Assembly (NCBI RefSeq): GCF_014203425.1
Contig: NZ_JACHJC010000001.1
Coordinates: 5,420,001 to 5,484,000 of the forward strand
DNA length: 64,000 bases
Reading direction: 5' to 3'
Origin: Micromonospora echinospora
GTDB lineage: Bacteria > Actinomycetota > Actinomycetes > Mycobacteriales > Micromonosporaceae
This document shows, piece by piece, positions 45,125 through 54,158 of this stretch. The notes beneath the pieces are model-generated. The model worked only from the letters and a program-made list of their open reading frames with translations, searched no databases and had not been told where the DNA came from. The position numbers and the translations under genes are program-made. Within the stretch, counting starts at the first letter, position 1. Each line of letters starts with the position of its first letter.

Positions 45125-46276
45125 GTGCACCGATCCCGATCCCGTACGGCCGCGTTGCTCACCGCGGCCGCCACCCTGACCCTGGGCGCGTTCGCCCTGG
45201 TCACCAACTCCGGACCGGCGGCCGCGCACGGCGCGGCCATGACGCCGGGCGCCCGCACCTACCTGTGCTGGAAGGACGGCCTCACCGGAACCGGTGAGAT
45301 CCGGCCGAACAACCCCGCCTGCTCGTCGGCGGTGGCCGAGAGCGGGGCGAACTCGCTGTACAACTGGTTCAGCGTGCTCCGCTCCGACGCCGGCGGACGG
45401 ACCGTCGGGTTCATCCCCGACGGCAAGCTGTGCAGCGGCGGCAACCCCGGCTTCAGCGGGTACGACGCGGCGCGTAACGACTGGCCGATCACGCACCTGA
45501 CGGCCGGGCGGTCGATCGAGTTCCGGTACAGCAACTGGGCCCACCACCCGGGCACGTTCTACTTCTACGTGACCAAGGACAGTTGGAGCCCGAACCGGCC
45601 GCTGGCCTGGAGCGACCTGGAGGAGCAGCCGTTCCTGCAGGTGACCAACCCGCCGCAGCGCGGCGCTGTCGGCACCAACGACGGCCACTACTACTTCAGC
45701 GGCAACCTGCCGTCGAACAAGAGCGGCCGGCACATCATCTACTCGCGCTGGGTCCGCTCGGACAGCCAGGAGAACTTCTTCGGCTGCTCGGACGTGACGT
45801 TCGACGGCGGTAACGGCGAGGTGACCGGGATCGGCTCGGGCGGCAGCAACCCCCCGACGACCGCGCCGCCGACCACCGCGCCGCCGACCACCGCGCCGCC
45901 GACGACCGCGCCCCCGACGACCGCGCCGCCGACCACGCCTCCGCCGGTGACGACCAGCCCGACCATGCCGTCGGGCTCCTGCATGGCGGTGTACAAGGTG
46001 GTCACCGCCTGGGGTGGCGGCTTCCAGGGCGAAGTGACGATCATGAACCACAGCACCCGGACGTACTCCGGGTGGACCGCGAACTGGACCTGGCCCAGCG
46101 GCCAGACCATCAACCAGGTGTGGAACGGCACGTTGAGCGGCAGCGGGGCGTCGGTGAGCGTCTCCAACGCCGCCTACAACGGCAGCGTCCCGCCGGAGGG
46201 CACCACGACGTTCGGCTTCACGGCGAACTTCTCCGGCACCAACTCCCTGCCGACTGTCACCTGCACCGGTCGCTGA
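45125..46276 (+). CDS. AA10 lytic polysaccharide monooxygenase with CBM2
   Basis: 383 residues. The signal peptide is cleaved before His35 (PAAA|HGAAMTPG), which becomes the N-terminal copper ligand; His140 in NWAHHPGTFYF is the second ligand of the histidine brace, and an aromatic in ENFFGCSDV sits at the axial position. The catalytic domain (35-233) is followed by a PTTAPP linker and a CBM2 (about 290-383, GSCMAVYKVVTAWGGGFQG...SGWTANWTWPSGQ) for cellulose or chitin binding. It oxidatively cleaves crystalline polysaccharide outside the cell. GTG start with AGGAGA. Confidence 0.92.
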   Translation: MHRSRSRTAALLTAAATLTLGAFALVTNSGPAAAHGAAMTPGARTYLCWKDGLTGTGEIRPNNPACSSAVAESGANSLYNWFSVLRSDAGGRTVGFIPDGKLCSGGNPGFSGYDAARNDWPITHLTAGRSIEFRYSNWAHHPGTFYFYVTKDSWSPNRPLAWSDLEEQPFLQVTNPPQRGAVGTNDGHYYFSGNLPSNKSGRHIIYSRWVRSDSQENFFGCSDVTFDGGNGEVTGIGSGGSNPPTTAPPTTAPPTTAPPTTAPPTTAPPTTPPPVTTSPTMPSGSCMAVYKVVTAWGGGFQGEVTIMNHSTRTYSGWTANWTWPSGQTINQVWNGTLSGSGASVSVSNAAYNGSVPPEGTTTFGFTANFSGTNSLPTVTCTGR

Positions 46277-46288
46277 TCACGAACTGAG

Positions 46289-46320
46289 AAGGGCCCCCGG
46301 GGAACACCCCGGGGGCCCTT
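46289..46320 (+). terminator. Strong terminator after the LPMO gene
   Basis: AAGGGCCCCCGGGG, loop AACA, and its exact complement form a 14-bp hairpin 13 nt after the stop codon. It also faces the convergent asnB gene, so it may serve both. Confidence 0.75.
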
Positions 46321-46336
46321 CCTCGTCACGCTCGGG

Positions 46337-48298
46337 TCAGCGGACCATGCTGCCGACGACCGGCTTGGTGAGCAGCGCGGACTGGTTGCGCTGGATGCCC
46401 GGGTCGAGCGTCTTGGCCACGAAGATGGCGTGCCAGATGCAGAAGATCAGCACGGTCCACACCTTGCGGGAGTGGTCGGCCTCCTCCCGCTTGTGCTCCT
46501 CCAGCAGGCGCATCGCGTACGACAGGTCGATCAGGTCGCCCGCGCCCGAGGTGGACAGCACGTGCCGCGCCCACTCGTACATCTCGCCGCGCAGCCAAAC
46601 CCGGGTCGGGGTCGGGAAGCCCAGCTTCTTGCGGTTGACGATGGCCGGCGGCACGACGCCCTGCAGGGCCTGGCGCATCGCGTACTTGGTGGCCTCGGAG
46701 CGAGGCGGCAGCTTCAGGTCGACCGGGATGCCTGCGGCGACGTTGAACACCTCCCGGTCCAGGAACGGCACCCGCACCTCCAGCGAGTGCGCCATCGAGA
46801 TCCGGTCGGCCTTGACCAGGATGTCGCCGCGCAGCCAGGTGTAGAGGTCGACGTACTGCATCTTGGTGACGTCGTCCAGCTCGGTGCACTCGGCGTAGAT
46901 CGGCGCGGTCACGTCCGTGTAGCGCACCGAGGGGTCGTAGCGGCGCAGCAGGTGCTGCTTCTCCTCCTCGGTGAACATCCGGGCGTTGCCGTAGTAGCGC
47001 TGCTCGATCGGGGTGGTGCCGCGCTCCAGGAAGCTCTTGCCCTTGACCCCCTGCGGGAAGGCCTTGGACACGGCCCGCAGGCCCTTCTGCACGCCGTCGG
47101 GCAGGCTGTTCACCGCGTTGAGCGACAGCGGCTCCCGGTAGATCGTGTAGCCGCCGAAGAACTCGTCCGCGCCCTCGCCGGAGAGCACCACCGTGACGTG
47201 CTCGGCGGCCTTCTTCGCCACGAAGTAGAGCGGCACCAGGGCCGGATCGGCGACCGGGTCGTCCAGGTGCCAGACGATCTTCGGCAGCGCGTCGATCATG
47301 TCCTGCGGCCCGATCTTGGTCGGGATCGTGGTGACGTCGAGGTGCCGGGCCGACTCCTGGGCCACGTCGATCTCGGAGTAGCCGGGCACGTCGTAGCCGA
47401 CGGTGAAGGTGAGGATGTTCGGGTTGAACTCGCGGGCCAGCGCCACCACGGCGGTGGAGTCGATGCCGCTGGACAGGAACGAGCCGACCGGCACGTCCGA
47501 GCGCATGTGCATCCGGACGCTCTCCCGCAGCGTCTCCCGGATGTCGTGGTAGAGCCGCTGCTCGTCGGAGACCGGGGCCGGGCGGAACACCGGCCGGTAC
47601 CAGCGGCGCACCTCGATCCGGCCGCCCGGGGTCCAGGTCAGGTACTCCCCCGAGCCGATCCGGCTGATCCCCTTGTGCAGCGTGCCCGGCTCCGGCACGT
47701 ACTGCAGCGTCAGGTAGTGGCTCAGGTTCGCGGTGTCGATGCCCGCGTCGCCCTGGTACGCCGAGTGCGCGAACGGCAGCAGCGCCTTCTTCTCCGAGGC
47801 GAGATAGAGGCCGTCCTGAGTCTCCAGGTAGTGCAGCGGCTTGATGCCGAAGTAGTCGCGCGCGCCGAAGGCCCGCCGCTCCTGCCGGTCCCAGATGACG
47901 AACGCGAACATGCCGCGCAGCTTGGTGAGCACCTGCTCACCCCAGTAGTGGTAGCCGGCGACGATCACCTCGCCGTCGCCGTTGGTGGCGAACTGGGCGC
48001 CGTAGTCGCGGATCAGCTCCTCACGCAGCTCGATGTAGTTGTAGATCTCGCCGTTGAAGGTGAGCAGGTAACGCCCGCCCGCGTACGGCAGGGGCTCGTG
48101 GCTCAGCGCCACGTCGATGATCGCCAGGCGCTTGTGCGCGAACACGCCGTCCGCGTACCGGCCGGAGGCGTCGCCGACCACCTCGACCCCGGTCTCGTCC
48201 GGGCCACGGTGGTGCAGGCACTCCAGTGCGCCGGCGATGTTGTCGCGGTGGGCGGCGGCGTCGCCGCGCGCGCTGAAGAAGGCCAGGAGTCCGCACAT
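46337..48298 (-). CDS. asnB: Asparagine synthetase (glutamine-hydrolysing)
   Basis: 653 residues. N-terminal class II glutamine amidotransferase with the catalytic Cys2 (MCGLLAFFSARGD), HHRGPDETG and FNGEIYNYIELREEL; C-terminal synthetase with PP-loop FLSSGIDSTAVVALA and SGEGADEFFGGY. It makes Asn from Asp using Gln and ATP. I start at ATG 48298 so that Cys2 is exposed after Met removal. Some actinobacterial AsnB proteins act in antibiotic pathways, but no such genes are adjacent. Confidence 0.93.
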   Translation of the reverse strand: MCGLLAFFSARGDAAAHRDNIAGALECLHHRGPDETGVEVVGDASGRYADGVFAHKRLAIIDVALSHEPLPYAGGRYLLTFNGEIYNYIELREELIRDYGAQFATNGDGEVIVAGYHYWGEQVLTKLRGMFAFVIWDRQERRAFGARDYFGIKPLHYLETQDGLYLASEKKALLPFAHSAYQGDAGIDTANLSHYLTLQYVPEPGTLHKGISRIGSGEYLTWTPGGRIEVRRWYRPVFRPAPVSDEQRLYHDIRETLRESVRMHMRSDVPVGSFLSSGIDSTAVVALAREFNPNILTFTVGYDVPGYSEIDVAQESARHLDVTTIPTKIGPQDMIDALPKIVWHLDDPVADPALVPLYFVAKKAAEHVTVVLSGEGADEFFGGYTIYREPLSLNAVNSLPDGVQKGLRAVSKAFPQGVKGKSFLERGTTPIEQRYYGNARMFTEEEKQHLLRRYDPSVRYTDVTAPIYAECTELDDVTKMQYVDLYTWLRGDILVKADRISMAHSLEVRVPFLDREVFNVAAGIPVDLKLPPRSEATKYAMRQALQGVVPPAIVNRKKLGFPTPTRVWLRGEMYEWARHVLSTSGAGDLIDLSYAMRLLEEHKREEADHSRKVWTVLIFCIWHAIFVAKTLDPGIQRNQSALLTKPVVGSMVR

Positions 48299-48411
48299 GG
48301 CCGCCATCTTTCCACGCGCCGGAAGGCACCGTCGCGGCACCGCAGGCACCTCCCGCTGTCGTGCGCGCGGTACCGTCTGGACCAGCGACGAGGCTCAGGG
48401 AGGGACGGATC

Positions 48412-49887
48412 ATGGCCGAGGAGCGGACGCGGCAGGGCAAACCGGCGGACGGTACGGAGTCGCACGACCCGGACTTCCCGGAGGCGTTCCTGTCGTTCAT
48501 GCGCCAGGGCTGGCGGGACACCGAACTGCCGGTCGCGCCGCGCCCGGAGGCGCCCAACCACGCCAAGCGGCGGGCCGCGCTGGCCGAGGCCTTCCCGGGC
48601 GAGACGCTGGTCATTCCGACGGGCAACGAGAAGGTACGCGCCAACGACACCGACCACCGGTTCCGTCCGGGCAGCGACTTCGCGTACCTGACCGGCGACC
48701 TGGAGCCGGACAGCGTCCTCGTGCTGCGGCCGGGCGGCGAGTCCACGCTGTTCATGCGGCCCCGGTCGTCCCGGGCGACCGACGAGTTCTTCCGCAGCCG
48801 CCACGGTGAGCTGTGGGTGGGCCGCCGGCCGACGCTGCGCGAGAAGTCGACCGAGCTGGGCCTGCCGACGGCCGACCTGAGCGAGCTGGACGCGGCGCTG
48901 GCCGAGCTGGCGCCGGGGCGTACCCGGGTGCTGCGCGGCTTCGACGCCCGGGTGGACGCCGCGGTGCGTCCCTACGACGGCGCGCGCGCCGACGGTCAGC
49001 CCGGCCGCGACCGGGAGCTGGCCGTCACGATCGCCGAGCTGAAGCTGGTCAAGGACGAGTGGGAGATCGCGCAGCTCCAGGAGGCGTGCGACGCCACCGT
49101 GCGCGGCTTCGAGGACGTGGCGCGGGCGCTGCCGGCCGACCGTGGCGTCTCCGAACGGCTGCTGGAGGGCGTCTTCGCGCTGCGCGCCCGCCACGACGGC
49201 AACGACGTCGGGTACGGCTCGATCGTCGGGGCCGGCGAGCACGCGACGATCCTGCACTGGGTGCACAACCACGGCGCCACCCGCCCGGGTGACCTGCTGC
49301 TGATGGACATGGGCGTGGAGAACCGCAACCTCTACACCGCCGACGTCACCCGGGTGCTGCCGGTCGACGGCCGGTTCACTCCGTTGCAGCGCCAGGTCTA
49401 CGACGCCGTGTACGCCGCTCAGCAGGCGGGCATCGAGATGTGCCGGCCGGGCGTGGGGTTCCGGGATGTGCACCTGGCCTCGATGCGGGTGCTGGCGGAG
49501 GCGCTGAAGGATCTCGGGCTGCTGCCGGTGAGTGTGGACGAGGCGATGGACCCGGCCTCGACGGTCTACCGGCGGTGGACGCTGCACGGCACCAGCCACA
49601 TGCTCGGCATCGACGTGCACGACTGCGCCAACGCGCGCAAGGAGAACTACCGGGAGGGGTCGCTCGGCGAGGGGTACGTGCTCACCGTCGAGCCGGGGCT
49701 CTACTTCCAGCCGGAGGACGAGCTGGTCCCCGAGGAACTGCGGGGCGTCGGCGTCCGGATCGAGGACGACATCCTGGTCACCGCCGACGGCCCGGTGAAC
49801 CTCTCGGCCGGGCTGCCGCGCCGCTCGGACGAGGTGGAGACCTGGCTGGCCGAGCAGCGTGAGGCGGGCCCCCGCCTGCCGGGCTGA
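48412..49887 (+). CDS. pepP: Xaa-Pro aminopeptidase (aminopeptidase P)
   Basis: 491 residues. The N-terminal domain (NEKVRANDTDHRFRPGSDFAYLTG) and C-terminal pita-bread domain with the metal ligands in LLMDMGVENRNLYTADVTRVL, TLHGTSHMLGIDVHD, VLTVEPGLYFQ and GVGVRIEDDILV match PepP. It removes N-terminal residues ahead of Pro using two Mn ions. The start is ATG 48412 (AGGGAGGGA upstream). Divergent from asnB; a terminator follows. Confidence 0.93.
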   Translation: MAEERTRQGKPADGTESHDPDFPEAFLSFMRQGWRDTELPVAPRPEAPNHAKRRAALAEAFPGETLVIPTGNEKVRANDTDHRFRPGSDFAYLTGDLEPDSVLVLRPGGESTLFMRPRSSRATDEFFRSRHGELWVGRRPTLREKSTELGLPTADLSELDAALAELAPGRTRVLRGFDARVDAAVRPYDGARADGQPGRDRELAVTIAELKLVKDEWEIAQLQEACDATVRGFEDVARALPADRGVSERLLEGVFALRARHDGNDVGYGSIVGAGEHATILHWVHNHGATRPGDLLLMDMGVENRNLYTADVTRVLPVDGRFTPLQRQVYDAVYAAQQAGIEMCRPGVGFRDVHLASMRVLAEALKDLGLLPVSVDEAMDPASTVYRRWTLHGTSHMLGIDVHDCANARKENYREGSLGEGYVLTVEPGLYFQPEDELVPEELRGVGVRIEDDILVTADGPVNLSAGLPRRSDEVETWLAEQREAGPRLPG

Positions 49888-49908
49888 TCCCTCCGGGCCG
49901 CGACGTCC

Positions 49909-49954
49909 GGCGGGCCCCACCACCGCGCCTCCACGGCAGGTGGTGGGGCCCGCC
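49909..49954 (+). terminator. 16-bp hairpin after pepP
   Basis: GGCGGGCCCCACCACC at 49909-49924 is exactly complementary to 49939-49954, with a 14-nt loop, 22 nt after the stop codon. A clear terminator. Confidence 0.75.
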
Positions 49955-50062
49955 GCCGTCTGGGCCGTTCCGGTCCCGCTCACGTGGTTGGTCACCGACC
50001 GCCGTTCGTGGGAGGAATGCGGGCTTTTTTCGGATACGTCTTCCTCGCGAGGAACCTTCTCA

Positions 50063-50098
50063 TACGGTGTCGATCAGAGGCTACAACCGGTTTGTAGC
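50063..50098 (+). promoter_or_regulatory. -10 box and palindrome shared by the beta-helix paralogues, copy 1
   Basis: TTCTCATACGGT at 50057-50068 contains a TACGGT -10-like hexamer. Eleven bases later comes GCTACAA-CCGGT-TTGTAGC (50080-50098), a perfect 7-bp dyad. The same two elements with the same 11-bp spacing occur upstream of the second paralogue at 52101-52142. The palindrome would lie at the very start of the transcript, so it may be an operator or a leader hairpin. Confidence 0.6.
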
Positions 50099-50153
50099 TG
50101 GTCGCCCGGCCTGGGGCGGTGCGACCCGTTTGGGAAGAACCGAAAGGGCTCTC

Positions 50154-51902
50154 ATGTCGAACGACGTAACGACACCCGACGGCGGGACGCCGATGGCGCC
50201 TCCCCCGCGGACGAACAAGCGGCGGGCGCTCTGGGTCGCCACCGGCGTGGCCGGGCTGACCGGCGTCGTCGGGCTGGCGGCGCTGGGTGGTCTCGCCGCC
50301 CGCGACGACAAGTCCGGCGCCGAACCGGTGGCGGACAACCACGCCGCCGCTCCCCAGAACGCCGGCAACGACTCCGACAGCGGCAAGCGCGACGAGGGGT
50401 ACGGCAAGGACGGGAAGGACCGTGGCGAGGAAGGCCACGACCGTGGCGAGTGGGGCGCGGACAAGGGCGACTGGGGCAAGGACGGCAAGGACGACCACGG
50501 CAAGACCCGCGAGGTCGCCTGCGACGACGACGCCCTGATCGACGCCCTCGAACTGGCCAACCGCGACCACGGCGGCACCCTGAAGCTCGCCGAGAACTGC
50601 ACCTACGAACTCGGCGTCAAGGACCGCAAGTTCGGCTCCGCCCTGCCCGAGATCAAGCAGGACGTCACCATCAAGGGCAACGGCTCCACCATCAAGCGCG
50701 ACGCCGAAGACACCTTCCGCATCTTCCGCGTCGTCGACGGCGGCGACCTCACCCTCAAGGACCTCACCGTCAAGGGCGGAAACGCCAACGAGTTCAAGTA
50801 CCCCGGGCCGTCGGTGCCGAAGGCGGCCGGACCGGACGGCAAGGACGACGACAAGCGGGTCGAGGGCGACGGCGGCGCGCTGCTGGTCGAGCGCGGCGGA
50901 AGCGCGCACCTGGACAACGTCAAGCTCACCGACAACAACGCCGAAGGCGACGGCGGCGCCGTGGCCAACTACGGCCGTACCTGGCTCAAGGACAGCAAGG
51001 TCGTCAACAATCACGCCCAGGGCGACGGCGGCGGCATCTTCAACGAGGGCATCCTCAAGGTCGAGGAAACCCACGTCGACGACAACACCGCAGCCGGCAA
51101 CGGCGGCGGCATCGCCAACGGCAGCGGTGAGCACCACGACGGCCCGGTCGAGCTGGCCTCGGCGGCGAAGGCCGACAAGGGCGAGCACGGCAAGCACCAC
51201 ACGGGCACTGTCGAGATCATCGGGGCGCACGAGGGCAAGGACGCCTCGCTGAGCACGCTGAGCCGCAACCGGGCGGGTCACAACGGTGGCGGTCTGTTCA
51301 GCAGCGGCGGCTGGGTCACCGTCTCGTTCACCGCCATCGGCGGCAACGTCGCCTGCGACAACGGTGGCGGCGTGTACGCCGAGAGCACGGACCTGCTCAT
51401 GGAGAAGGTCCACGTGGCGGGCAACCACGCCGACGGCAACGGCGGCGGCGTGGTGACGACCGGCGGGCGGAACTGGGCCGGCAACGGCGCCGAGAAGGAC
51501 GGCCGCGAGGGCAGCGCCACGATCGCCGACAGCGCCATCGCGGACAACACCGCCGGCCGGTTCGGCGGCGGCATCTACAACGGTGAGTGGCTCATCAAGA
51601 TCGAGGACGGCTTCCTCGCCCGCGAGCACGACAAGGACGACAACGCCACCCTCACCATCCGCGACACCGAGATCAAGGCCAACACCGCCCTCAACGGCGG
51701 CGGCATCTTCAACAACAAGGCCAAGATCACCCTCACCAAGACCCACGTCACCAAGAACACCGCCACCGACTCCAGCAAGCTCCACCGGGTCGCCGGCGGC
51801 GTCCTCAACAACGAAGGACGCGTCAAGCTCGACGACAAGTCCCTCATCAGCAACAACGACCCCACCAACTGCGCCAACACCGTCGAGGACTGCTTCAACT
51901 GA
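50154..51902 (+). CDS. Surface beta-helix protein 1 (Asp/Lys/Gly-rich, mosaic paralogue)
   Basis: 582 residues. One membrane or signal segment (about 22-44, LWVATGVAGLTGVVGLAAL) is followed by a highly charged GKDGKDRGEEGHDRGEWG tract and then a right-handed beta-helix with many GDGGAVANYG/GNGGGIANG/GNGGGVV-type turns, ending in a small Cys-containing cap (NCANTVEDC). No catalytic motif is seen and no LPXTG anchor, so it is exported or N-terminally anchored. Similar beta-helices bind or cleave polysaccharide. Blocks at 50415-50801 and 51561-51902 are nearly identical to the second copy. ATG 50154 with AAAGGG upstream. Confidence 0.82.
   Translation: MSNDVTTPDGGTPMAPPPRTNKRRALWVATGVAGLTGVVGLAALGGLAARDDKSGAEPVADNHAAAPQNAGNDSDSGKRDEGYGKDGKDRGEEGHDRGEWGADKGDWGKDGKDDHGKTREVACDDDALIDALELANRDHGGTLKLAENCTYELGVKDRKFGSALPEIKQDVTIKGNGSTIKRDAEDTFRIFRVVDGGDLTLKDLTVKGGNANEFKYPGPSVPKAAGPDGKDDDKRVEGDGGALLVERGGSAHLDNVKLTDNNAEGDGGAVANYGRTWLKDSKVVNNHAQGDGGGIFNEGILKVEETHVDDNTAAGNGGGIANGSGEHHDGPVELASAAKADKGEHGKHHTGTVEIIGAHEGKDASLSTLSRNRAGHNGGGLFSSGGWVTVSFTAIGGNVACDNGGGVYAESTDLLMEKVHVAGNHADGNGGGVVTTGGRNWAGNGAEKDGREGSATIADSAIADNTAGRFGGGIYNGEWLIKIEDGFLAREHDKDDNATLTIRDTEIKANTALNGGGIFNNKAKITLTKTHVTKNTATDSSKLHRVAGGVLNNEGRVKLDDKSLISNNDPTNCANTVEDCFN
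51561..51902 (+). repeat. Block identical to the 3' end of the second beta-helix gene
   Basis: 342 bp here match 53747-54088 base for base, up to and including the stop codon. A second identical block pairs 50415-50801 with 52487-52873. Between them the two genes diverge, even in codon choice, which is the pattern of gene conversion or recent segmental duplication. Confidence 0.85.
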
Positions 51903-52049
51903 TCCGTTCCACCACATAACCGGGGAGCCCTCCTCGCGCCGCGACGGCGCGCGGAGGGCTCCCACCCCGGAGCAGCTGTGACGCGCGCCCCGACTGGCCG
52001 CGGTGTCCCCCGCCGGGGCGTCCGGGTCGCACTGCGCCCGCCCATCCCA

Positions 52050-52074
52050 CCCGCACCCTTGTGCGGGTTTTTTT
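52050..52074 (+). terminator. Rho-independent terminator between the paralogues
   Basis: CCCGCA, a 6-nt loop and TGCGGG, followed by seven T (52068-52074), about 150 bp after the first beta-helix gene. A canonical intrinsic terminator, unlike the U-less hairpins elsewhere in the window. Confidence 0.8.
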
Positions 52075-52100
52075 CGTGTATGACCACGAGGCGAAGAAGG

Positions 52101-52142
52101 TTCTCATACGGTCGTTCTCAGCAGCTACAACCGATTTGTAGC
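52101..52142 (+). promoter_or_regulatory. -10 box and palindrome, copy 2
   Basis: TTCTCATACGGT (52101-52112) and GCTACAA-CCGAT-TTGTAGC (52124-52142) repeat the arrangement seen at 50057-50098. Only the centre of the palindrome and the surrounding bases differ. Confidence 0.6.
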
Positions 52143-52204
52143 GAAGGCCGCCTCGCCAGGGCGAAGCGACCTTGTCAGGTACAAGGAGAGGGCAGAGAGC
52201 TCCG

Positions 52205-54088
52205 ATGTCCAACTACCTTCGCAATAACAATGGCGCCACCAGCAAGACCATCTCTCCGCTCCGGCGTCGCCGGATGTGGCTCGCCACCGGCGTCGTGGGC
52301 CTGACCGGAGCGGTCAGCCTCGCCGGCGTGGCCTATGCGACCACCGGGGCCACCGGCCCGCACCGGCTCGCCGACGTCAAGTGGTCGACCACGCAGCAGC
52401 TCAGCGACGGCGACCACGGCGACAAGGGCGCCGAGGACAAGTACGGCCACGACGGCTACGACAAGGACGGGCACGGCAAGGACGGCAAGGACCGTGGCGA
52501 GGAAGGCCACGACCGTGGCGAGTGGGGCGCGGACAAGGGCGACTGGGGCAAGGACGGCAAGGACGACCACGGCAAGACCCGCGAGGTCGCCTGCGACGAC
52601 GACGCCCTGATCGACGCCCTCGAACTGGCCAACCGCGACCACGGCGGCACCCTGAAGCTCGCCGAGAACTGCACCTACGAACTCGGCGTCAAGGACCGCA
52701 AGTTCGGCTCCGCCCTGCCCGAGATCAAGCAGGACGTCACCATCAAGGGCAACGGCTCCACCATCAAGCGCGACGCCGAAGACACCTTCCGCATCTTCCG
52801 CGTCGTCGACGGCGGCGACCTCACCCTCAAGGACCTCACCGTCAAGGGCGGAAACGCCAACGAGTTCAAGTACTCCGGCGGCGGGGCTCCCGGCGGCGGC
52901 CAGTCGCCGGCCGCCGCTCCGGCTGCCGCCCCGGCGGTGGCGGCCCCGGCTGCCGCTGTGGCTGTCGCGGCCCCGGCCGCGGCGACCACTGCCGCCGCTG
53001 CCGCGCCCGTCGCGGACGGCGGCATGAACGACAGCAAGGACGACGACAAGCGGGTCGAGGGCGACGGCGGCGCGCTGCTGGTCGAGCGCGGCGGAAGCGC
53101 CTACCTGGACAACGTCAAGCTCACCGACAACAACGCCGAAGGCGACGGCGGCGCCGTGGCCAACTACGGCCGCACCTGGCTCAAGGACAGCAAGGTCGTC
53201 AGCAACCACGCCCAGGGCGACGGCGGCGGCATCTTCAACGAGGGCATCCTCAAGGTCGAGGAAACCCACGTCGACGACAACACCGCAGCCGGCAACGGCG
53301 GCGGCATCGCCAACGGCAGCGGCTTCTCCGGCCAGCACGGCCCGGCTGCCTCGGCCGCGCCGAAGGGCTACGACAAGAAGGACAAGCACCACGACGCCGG
53401 CACTGTCGAGATCTTCGGTTCCGACCACGGCAAGGACGGCGTGAAGTCCACCCTGTCGGACAACCGCGCCGGCAAGAACGGCGGCGGTCTGTTCAGCAGC
53501 GGCGGCACCGTCACGGTCTCCTTCACCGCGATCACGGGCAACACCGCCTGCGAGAACGGTGGCGGCGTCTACGCCGAGAACACGGACCTCGACCTGGACA
53601 AGGTGCACGTGGCCAAGAACCACGCCGACGGCAACGGCGGCGGCGTGGTGGTCACCGGCGGCAAGCACTGGGGCTACCCGAACGACAAGGAGCACGCCAG
53701 CGCCACGATCGCCGACAGCAAGATCGTCGACAACACCGCCAACCGCTTCGGCGGCGGCATCTACAACGGTGAGTGGCTCATCAAGATCGAGGACGGCTTC
53801 CTCGCCCGCGAGCACGACAAGGACGACAACGCCACCCTCACCATCCGCGACACCGAGATCAAGGCCAACACCGCCCTCAACGGCGGCGGCATCTTCAACA
53901 ACAAGGCCAAGATCACCCTCACCAAGACCCACGTCACCAAGAACACCGCCACCGACTCCAGCAAGCTCCACCGGGTCGCCGGCGGCGTCCTCAACAACGA
54001 AGGACGCGTCAAGCTCGACGACAAGTCCCTCATCAGCAACAACGACCCCACCAACTGCGCCAACACCGTCGAGGACTGCTTCAACTGA
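52205..54088 (+). CDS. Surface beta-helix protein 2 (mosaic paralogue)
   Basis: 627 residues. Built like the first paralogue: hydrophobic segment (about 25-45, LATGVVGLTGAVSLAGVAYA), charged GKDGKDRGEEGHDRG tract, beta-helix with GGG turns, and the identical C-terminal cap ending TVEDCFN. It differs in an Ala/Pro-rich insertion (PAAAPAAAPAVAAPAAAVA region, about 240-270) and a divergent middle. Export with N-terminal anchoring is likely; the function is unknown. ATG 52205 follows an AAGGAGAGGG-type site. Confidence 0.82.
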   Translation: MSNYLRNNNGATSKTISPLRRRRMWLATGVVGLTGAVSLAGVAYATTGATGPHRLADVKWSTTQQLSDGDHGDKGAEDKYGHDGYDKDGHGKDGKDRGEEGHDRGEWGADKGDWGKDGKDDHGKTREVACDDDALIDALELANRDHGGTLKLAENCTYELGVKDRKFGSALPEIKQDVTIKGNGSTIKRDAEDTFRIFRVVDGGDLTLKDLTVKGGNANEFKYSGGGAPGGGQSPAAAPAAAPAVAAPAAAVAVAAPAAATTAAAAAPVADGGMNDSKDDDKRVEGDGGALLVERGGSAYLDNVKLTDNNAEGDGGAVANYGRTWLKDSKVVSNHAQGDGGGIFNEGILKVEETHVDDNTAAGNGGGIANGSGFSGQHGPAASAAPKGYDKKDKHHDAGTVEIFGSDHGKDGVKSTLSDNRAGKNGGGLFSSGGTVTVSFTAITGNTACENGGGVYAENTDLDLDKVHVAKNHADGNGGGVVVTGGKHWGYPNDKEHASATIADSKIVDNTANRFGGGIYNGEWLIKIEDGFLAREHDKDDNATLTIRDTEIKANTALNGGGIFNNKAKITLTKTHVTKNTATDSSKLHRVAGGVLNNEGRVKLDDKSLISNNDPTNCANTVEDCFN

Positions 54089-54109
54089 CCTGACGGTCCC
54101 GGGGTACGC

Positions 54110-54147
54110 GACCGGCCCCCTGCCACCTTCGTGGCAGGGGGCCGGTC
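54110..54147. terminator. 17-bp hairpin between convergent genes
   Basis: GACCGGCCCCCTGCCAC, loop CTTC, and the exact complement. It lies between the beta-helix 2 stop (54088) and the pullulanase stop (54159) and should end transcription from both sides. Confidence 0.75.
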
Positions 54148-54158
54148 GGCCGTGTCGG

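Noticed and set aside
45845..45960. Repetitive tract in the LPMO gene as a separate element.
   Set aside because: It is the PTTAPP linker, in frame, between catalytic domain and CBM2.
50154..51902. Sortase-anchored surface protein.
   Set aside because: No LPXTG or C-terminal membrane anchor is present; anchoring would be N-terminal.
49992..53971. Long minus-strand frames opposite the beta-helix genes.
   Set aside because: They arise from low-complexity codon use and carry only Val/Leu-rich repeats, no start signals or domains.
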